Of a stretch of DNA of 9,967 nucleotides, positions 6,348 to 9,967 are shown in pieces. The notes under the pieces were generated by a model that was given only the letters and a program-made list of their open reading frames with translations, did no database searches and was not told the DNA's origin. The stretch is from Clostridiaceae bacterium (lineage in GTDB: Bacteria; Bacillota; Clostridia; Saccharofermentanales; UBA5734), in contig JAAZFW010000298.1 in assembly GCA_012511525.1 (NCBI GenBank), positions 1 through 9,967 on the forward strand. The letters run 5' to 3'. A program made the position numbers and the translations under genes. Numbering within the stretch: position 1 is the stretch's first letter; every line of letters begins with the position of its first letter.

Positions 6348-7121
6348 TCACCAGCAGGTGTACCCGCCGTCGATCACCAGGATCGAACCGGCCATGAAAT
6401 CCGACGCCCTGGAGGCCAAAAATACGATCGCACCCTCCAAATCCTCCGGCTGACCGATGCGTCCCACCGGCGTCAGATCGATGAACTGCTTGAGCGTATC
6501 CGGATGTTCGGCAAAAAAATCGCGGTTGATCTGGGTCATGATGTAACCGGGAGCCAGCGCGTTGACCTGGATGTTATACGGCGCCCATTCGACAGCGAGC
6601 GCACGGGTCAGGCCGATCACGCCGTGCTTGGAAATATCGTACGAGCCGCCGTGCACGCCCTTGTTGATGATCAGGCCTGACATCGACGCAAGGTTGACGA
6701 TCTTGCCGCTCTTTTGGCCGATCATCTGCTTGCCGACCTCGCGCGCGCACAGGAAAGAACCGGTCAGGTTGGTCTCGATGACCCGATCCCATTCCTGCCT
6801 GGTCACATCCTGGGGCGGGACATTATGCCGGCCGCAGGCCGCGTTGTTGACCAGGATGTCGATGCGCCCGTAGCGGGCGACGCAACGCGCGACCATTTCG
6901 ACGACATCCTCTTCCCGGGTGATGTCCATGGCCATCCAGTCGCAGGACACACCCAATCCGGCGACCTCCCGGGCGTTGGCCTGAAGCTCGTCTTCACTTC
7001 TGGCTGTGATAAACAGCGATGCGCCGGCCTTGGCCAGCGCCTTGGCAAAGACAAAGCCCAGTCCTTTGCTTGCACCGGTAACCAGTGCGATTTTTCCGGT
7101 CAGATCGAAACAATCCAGCAT
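6348..7121 (-). CDS. SDR-family oxidoreductase (gluconate/2-deoxygluconate dehydrogenase-like)
   Basis: Classical short-chain dehydrogenase of 257 residues. The Rossmann motif TGASKGLG is at 15-22, NNAA at 92-95, and the catalytic tetrad is N118, S148, Y161 and K165 (SYDISK, 160-165). The C-terminal VNALAPGYIMTQIN and IDGGYTCW are also typical. K19 in the glycine motif and R41 after the second strand suggest NADP(H); this is inference. The sequence style is closest to the gluconate 5-dehydrogenase / KduD group acting on sugar acids, but SDR substrate cannot be read from sequence and 3-oxoacyl reductase-type activity is not excluded. The start at 7121 is fixed by AAGGAGGA 6 bases upstream. It is probably a single-gene unit, divergent from the pseudouridine synthase and followed by the ddl promoter. 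Confidence 0.93.
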   Translation of the reverse strand: MLDCFDLTGKIALVTGASKGLGFVFAKALAKAGASLFITARSEDELQANAREVAGLGVSCDWMAMDITREEDVVEMVARCVARYGRIDILVNNAACGRHNVPPQDVTRQEWDRVIETNLTGSFLCAREVGKQMIGQKSGKIVNLASMSGLIINKGVHGGSYDISKHGVIGLTRALAVEWAPYNIQVNALAPGYIMTQINRDFFAEHPDTLKQFIDLTPVGRIGQPEDLEGAIVFLASRASDFMAGSILVIDGGYTCW

Positions 7122-7198
7122 AGTCTCCTCCTTCTGGCCGTATCGACGGTGTTCGTTTCCAAAAAGAACCCCCGTAACAGGCCCCATCCCTCAAGCCC

Positions 7199-7204
7199 AT
7201 TATA
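7199..7204 (-). promoter_or_regulatory. -10 box of the SDR gene promoter
   Basis: A perfect TATAAT on the minus strand, predicting a start near 7192 and a leader of about 70 nt. No convincing -35 hexamer is present at 16-18 bases; the expected position (7222-7227) coincides with the -10 region of the oppositely oriented gene. Nothing riboswitch-like was recognised in the leader. Confidence 0.5.
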
Positions 7205-7221
7205 CCGTACAGGTTAAATCC

Positions 7222-7230
7222 TGATACAAT
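7222..7230 (+). promoter_or_regulatory. Extended -10 promoter of the RluA-family gene
   Basis: TGATACAAT on the plus strand is an extended -10 (TGn plus TACAAT, one mismatch to TATAAT). The -35 region (7202-7207) is poor, as is common for extended -10 promoters. The predicted start is near 7237, leaving a leader of about 20 nt to the ATG at 7258. Confidence 0.5.
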
Positions 7231-7257
7231 AAGAAAAAAGACGACAGGATGGCCGGT

Positions 7258-8232
7258 ATGGATCACATCTACACATTCGATGTCGCCCCGGACGAAGACG
7301 GCAAATCGCTGGTTCGCGTCATTTTGAAGCGCCGGCCGGATTTGAGCGGCGCCAAGGTCTTCCAGACGCTGCGCAAACGGGACATCAAGGTCAACGGCAA
7401 GCGGCCGCGTGCCGACCAGGCGGTATTTTCCGGCGACCATGTGACGCTCTACGGGCTGGAGGCACACGCCGGCAGGCCATCTGCCCCGGCTTTGTACCAG
7501 GTCGTGTATCGAACCGAACAGGTGCTGGTTGTCAACAAGCAGCCCGGGTTGGCGGTCAATGCCGGACCGGACGGTGCACCGGGGTTGCTGGAGCAGATCC
7601 AGAGCGACTTGAATTGGCCGACGGCCTGCCTTTGTCACCGCCTGGACCGACAGACCGGGGGGCTGCTGATCCTGGCCGCCAATCCGACGCTTTGCCAGGA
7701 CATCCGGCACCAGATGCAGCAAGGTCATGTCGTCAAGCGCTACGCCTGCCTGGTCCGGGGTGTACCGGACCAGGGCCGCACGGTGCGCTGCCACGACGGG
7801 ACCCGCATGCTGGAAATTGAAGGGTACCTGGAAAAGCAAGCTGAAAAAAGCATCGTATACCTGCACGACCAAAAACAACCCGGTGACCTGCCGGTCGTGA
7901 CGCGTTACCGCATCGTCCGGGTTTTTGAGAAGGCGGGTCCTGACGGGTCGGACGTCGCCTGGCTCGAGGTCGAGCTGGTGACGGGACGAACTCACCAGAT
8001 CCGGGCTCACCTGGCCCACATCGGCCATCCGCTGCTGGGCGACGGCAAATATGGCCGCAACACCTACAACCGGTCGCTGCAAGGGGCCGCCATTTCCCGC
8101 CGCAGGCAGCAGCTATGGGCTGCCGTCTTGCATTTCCAGCCCGCCTGCTCAGGCCCGCTGGCCGATCTGGCCGGTCGGAAAATCTGGATCGACCCGGCGT
8201 TTGACTGGCTTCTTCCGGATCCAGATCAGTAA
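7258..8232 (+). CDS. RluA-family rRNA/tRNA pseudouridine synthase with S4 domain
   Basis: Isomerises uridine to pseudouridine in structured RNA, most likely 23S rRNA, 324 residues. An N-terminal S4-like RNA-binding domain (about 14-70, with KVFQTLRKRDIKVNGKR) is followed by the catalytic domain: VVNKQPGLAV (91-100), catalytic D130 in CHRLDRQTGGLL (126-137), KRYACLVRG, and RTHQIRAHLAHIGHPLLGDGKYG near the C terminus. TGG instead of the common TSG after the catalytic motif is a known variant in Firmicutes, as I recall. The target uridine cannot be assigned, so no RluC/RluD symbol is given. The start at 7258 is preferred because AGGA lies 8 bases upstream; an in-frame ATG at 7249 overlaps that AGGA and would add three residues. 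Its stop overlaps the proS stop by 7 bp, tail to tail. Confidence 0.94.
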   Translation: MDHIYTFDVAPDEDGKSLVRVILKRRPDLSGAKVFQTLRKRDIKVNGKRPRADQAVFSGDHVTLYGLEAHAGRPSAPALYQVVYRTEQVLVVNKQPGLAVNAGPDGAPGLLEQIQSDLNWPTACLCHRLDRQTGGLLILAANPTLCQDIRHQMQQGHVVKRYACLVRGVPDQGRTVRCHDGTRMLEIEGYLEKQAEKSIVYLHDQKQPGDLPVVTRYRIVRVFEKAGPDGSDVAWLEVELVTGRTHQIRAHLAHIGHPLLGDGKYGRNTYNRSLQGAAISRRRQQLWAAVLHFQPACSGPLADLAGRKIWIDPAFDWLLPDPDQ

Positions 8233-9659
8233 GCCTTGCCCCAGATCACCATTTTCTGTGCCGGACGGCCGCAGCAGACACAGGTATCGGCGATCGTTTC
8301 CTGTTCAAAGGGGATACAGCGGGCCGTCGCGCCGGTCTCATCCTTGATCTTCTGTTCGCAGGCGCCATCCCCGCACCACATCGCCTTGACAAAGCCCGGC
8401 TTGTTCTGAATCAGATCTGCAAAATCCGCCATGCCGACCGCGGAGCGGATCCGGCTGTCAAGGCTGTTTTGCGCTTTGCGGTACAAGCCATCGTGCACCT
8501 GGTCCAGCAGGCTTTGCACGTCGGCGGTCAGGTTGTCAAGCGACAGGACGATCTTCTCGCCATTATCCCGCCGCACGGCCACGCACTGGTTTTGCTGCAG
8601 GTCGCGCGGGCCAAGTTCCAGGCGGAGCGGGACGCCTTTCATCTCGTATTCGCTGAATTTCCAGCCGGGCATCTTGTCGCTGCTGTCCAGCTTGACCCGA
8701 AACGACGCACCCAGCTGCGATTGGATCTGCTGCGCTTTTTCCAGGACACCCGGCTTATGCGCGGCGATGGGGATGATCACGACCTGGACGGGCGCGACGC
8801 GCGGCGGCAGGACCAGCCCGCTGTCATCGCCATGCACCATGATGATCGCCCCGATCGAGCGCGTCGACAGGCCCCAGGAGGTCTGGTGGACGTACTGCTG
8901 CTGGTTGTTGCGATCCGAATACTGGATGTCGAACGCGCGGGCGAAGCCGTCGCCGAAATAGTGGCTGGTCGCGGACTGAAGTGCCTTGCCGTCGTGCATC
9001 ATGGCCTCGATCGTATAGGTGTCGACCGCGCCGGCAAACTTCTCATTCTCCGTCTTCAGCCCCTTGACAACCGGAATCGCCAGGAAGTCACGGAAGAAAT
9101 CCGCATAGACATCCAGCATGCGCCGGGTCTCAAGCTTAGCTTCTTCGGCCGTGGCATGGGCCGTATGGCCCTCCTGCCAGTAAAACTCGGTCGTACGCAA
9201 AAAGGGGCGCGTCGTCTTTTCCCAGCGCACGACCGATACCCACTGGTTGTAGAGTTTGGGCAAGTCGCGCCAAGACTGGATGACCCGCGAATAATGGTCG
9301 CAGAACAGCGTTTCCGATGTCGGGCGGACACAGAGGCGTTCAGTCAGCGTTTCACTGCCGCCCTGGGTGACCCAGGCCACTTCAGGGGCAAATCCGGCGA
9401 CATGGTCTTTCTCTTTCTGCAGCAGGCTCTCGGGAATGAACAGCGGCATCGCCACGTTTTCGTGTCCGGTCGCCTTGAACATCCCGTCGAGCCCTTTCTG
9501 GATGTTCTCCCAGATGGCGTAGCCATACGGGCGCAGGATCATGCAGCCCTTGACGGAGAAATAATCGATCAACTCAGCCTTTAGGACGACATCGGTATAC
9601 CATTGGGTAAAATCGACATCGATCGCCGTGATCGCTTCTACTTTCTTTTGGTCAGCCAT
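8226..9659 (-). CDS. proS: Prolyl-tRNA synthetase, archaeal/eukaryal-type (no INS editing domain)
   Basis: Class II synthetase charging tRNA-Pro, cytoplasmic, 477 residues, the usual length of the short archaeal-type enzyme. Motif 1 region is around residues 40-75 (KGCMILRPYGYAIWENIQ), RPTSE at 112-116 binds proline, and the motif 2 region runs from R145 through FLRTTEFYWQEGHTAH (153-168). Next come an anticodon-binding domain (PVQVVIIPI, GWKFSEYEMKGVPLRLELGPRDL) and a C-terminal zinc-type domain with CGDGAC and CVCCG, ending in a terminal tyrosine (WGKAY) as in this type. The roughly 180-residue INS editing insertion of the bacterial type is absent. The start at 9659 is set by AAGGAGGG 7 bases upstream; the longer frame to 9878 would run through the T-box leader. 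Controlled by the proline T-box upstream. Confidence 0.98.
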   Translation of the reverse strand: MADQKKVEAITAIDVDFTQWYTDVVLKAELIDYFSVKGCMILRPYGYAIWENIQKGLDGMFKATGHENVAMPLFIPESLLQKEKDHVAGFAPEVAWVTQGGSETLTERLCVRPTSETLFCDHYSRVIQSWRDLPKLYNQWVSVVRWEKTTRPFLRTTEFYWQEGHTAHATAEEAKLETRRMLDVYADFFRDFLAIPVVKGLKTENEKFAGAVDTYTIEAMMHDGKALQSATSHYFGDGFARAFDIQYSDRNNQQQYVHQTSWGLSTRSIGAIIMVHGDDSGLVLPPRVAPVQVVIIPIAAHKPGVLEKAQQIQSQLGASFRVKLDSSDKMPGWKFSEYEMKGVPLRLELGPRDLQQNQCVAVRRDNGEKIVLSLDNLTADVQSLLDQVHDGLYRKAQNSLDSRIRSAVGMADFADLIQNKPGFVKAMWCGDGACEQKIKDETGATARCIPFEQETIADTCVCCGRPAQKMVIWGKAY

Positions 9660-9678
9660 TTCTCTTCCCTCCTTGACG

Positions 9679-9707
9679 AAAAAAATCCCGGCAGTTGACT
9701 GCCGGGA
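9679..9707 (-). terminator. Regulated terminator of the proS T-box
   Basis: On the minus strand TCCCGGCAGT (9707-9698) pairs with ACTGCCGGGA (9695-9686) and is followed by seven T residues (9685-9679). It lies 19 bases before the proS start codon. It is mutually exclusive with the antiterminator formed by the T-box, the standard attenuation arrangement. Confidence 0.92.
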
Positions 9708-9905
9708 CGAATTCGGGTTCTTCCAAATCCGCGGTACCACCCAGTTTGACGCAGGTGCGCGTCCGCTTGCATGGCCTGTATCGGGGCCAGCCGGCTGCCT
9801 TGCGGCAGAGCCTCCGGGGCGGGACGATCCGGTCTTGGCAGGGATTTTCAGCAGCCATCCCCTCTCTGAAGCTTCCACCAGATCTCATTCCCATCACAGG
9901 CTGTT
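9679..9905 (-). promoter_or_regulatory. T-box leader (tRNA-Pro-responsive riboswitch) of proS
   Basis: A cis-acting RNA that senses uncharged tRNA and lets transcription continue into proS. On the minus strand the T-box GGGTGGTACCGCGG is at 9742-9729. Its UGGU would pair with the tRNA 3' end ACCA, fitting discriminator A73 of tRNA-Pro. Upstream are a distal Stem I element with AGAGAG (9867-9862) and a GGGAT/ATCCC helix (9861-9857 with 9845-9841), a Stem I helix ATCTGG/CCGGAT (9883-9878 with 9832-9827), a GCAA-capped hairpin (9808-9795) and a hairpin just before the T-box (9763-9748). The likely specifier is CCC (Pro) at 9823-9821; this is my reading of the fold and the least certain part. The antiterminator shares GTCCC with the terminator stem. 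Confidence 0.93.
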
Positions 9906-9911
9906 AGCGGC

Positions 9912-9940
9912 AGTATACTGAACAGCACCTGCCCTGTCAA
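9912..9940 (-). promoter_or_regulatory. Sigma-70-type promoter of the proS T-box transcript
   Basis: On the minus strand a perfect TTGACA (9940-9935), a 17-base spacer and TATACT (9917-9912), 11 of 12 consensus bases. The predicted start is near 9905, giving a leader of about 245 nt to the proS ATG, which holds the T-box. Upstream sequence to 9967 is too short to assign. Confidence 0.85.
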
Positions 9941-9967
9941 GCTTTGTCAGATCGCGATGCCGCAGAC

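Noticed and set aside
5194..6453. Long open frame of 419 codons on the plus strand
   Set aside because: It is antisense to ddl, which has clear ATP-grasp motifs; the frame reflects GC-rich codon bias, matches no family I know and has no SD.
6994..8082. Open frame of 362 codons on the minus strand across the RluA gene and the intergenic region
   Set aside because: Antisense to the pseudouridine synthase and running through the divergent promoter region, then partly in the SDR region in another frame; no domain recognised.
8469..9584. Open frame of 371 codons on the plus strand
   Set aside because: It lies antisense to proS, with Arg/Asp-rich low-information translation and no supporting start signals.
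9660..9878. N-terminal extension of proS upstream of 9659
   Set aside because: The extension would translate the T-box leader and terminator hairpin; the 477-residue form has the ideal SD and normal family length.

Overview
This GC-rich window is a compact run of housekeeping genes from what looks like a Gram-positive, low-redundancy bacterium of the Firmicutes, probably Clostridia. The pointers are a T-box leader in front of proS, an archaeal-type prolyl-tRNA synthetase, a DUF512/radical-SAM gene joined to der, a yceD-rpmF pair, a Ddl whose framework resembles the VanG branch, and strong AGGAGG-type ribosome binding sites. The lineage call is inference; no rRNA or other marker is present.

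Layout, mostly on the minus strand and read right to left. (a) 9967-8226: a consensus promoter (9912-9940), a proline T-box leader with terminator (9679-9905) and proS (8226-9659). (b) 7258-8232, plus strand: an RluA-family pseudouridine synthase that converges on proS and overlaps it by 7 bp. (c) 7122-7257: a divergent promoter region feeding that gene and an SDR oxidoreductase (6348-7121). (d) A cell-wall operon with its own promoter (6307-6335): ddl, murI, a DUF1934 gene and a GH16 glycoside hydrolase. Three of the four genes are linked by overlaps (ATGA for ddl/murI, 14 bp for DUF1934/GH16). (e) A second near-consensus promoter (3022-3050), whose -35 box touches the GH16 stop codon, drives yceD-rpmF. 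That pair ends at an intrinsic terminator (2212-2244). (f) A DUF512 radical-SAM-like protein, followed with an 8 bp overlap by der, which runs off the left edge.

Functionally, ddl and murI supply D-Ala-D-Ala and D-Glu for peptidoglycan. yceD, rpmF, der and the RluA-type enzyme all concern ribosome assembly or rRNA modification, and proS is translation. The least conventional element is the signal-peptide-less GH16 enzyme locked to DUF1934 behind the peptidoglycan-precursor genes. I see no mobile element, CRISPR array, tRNA/rRNA gene or clear new defence or biosynthetic system.
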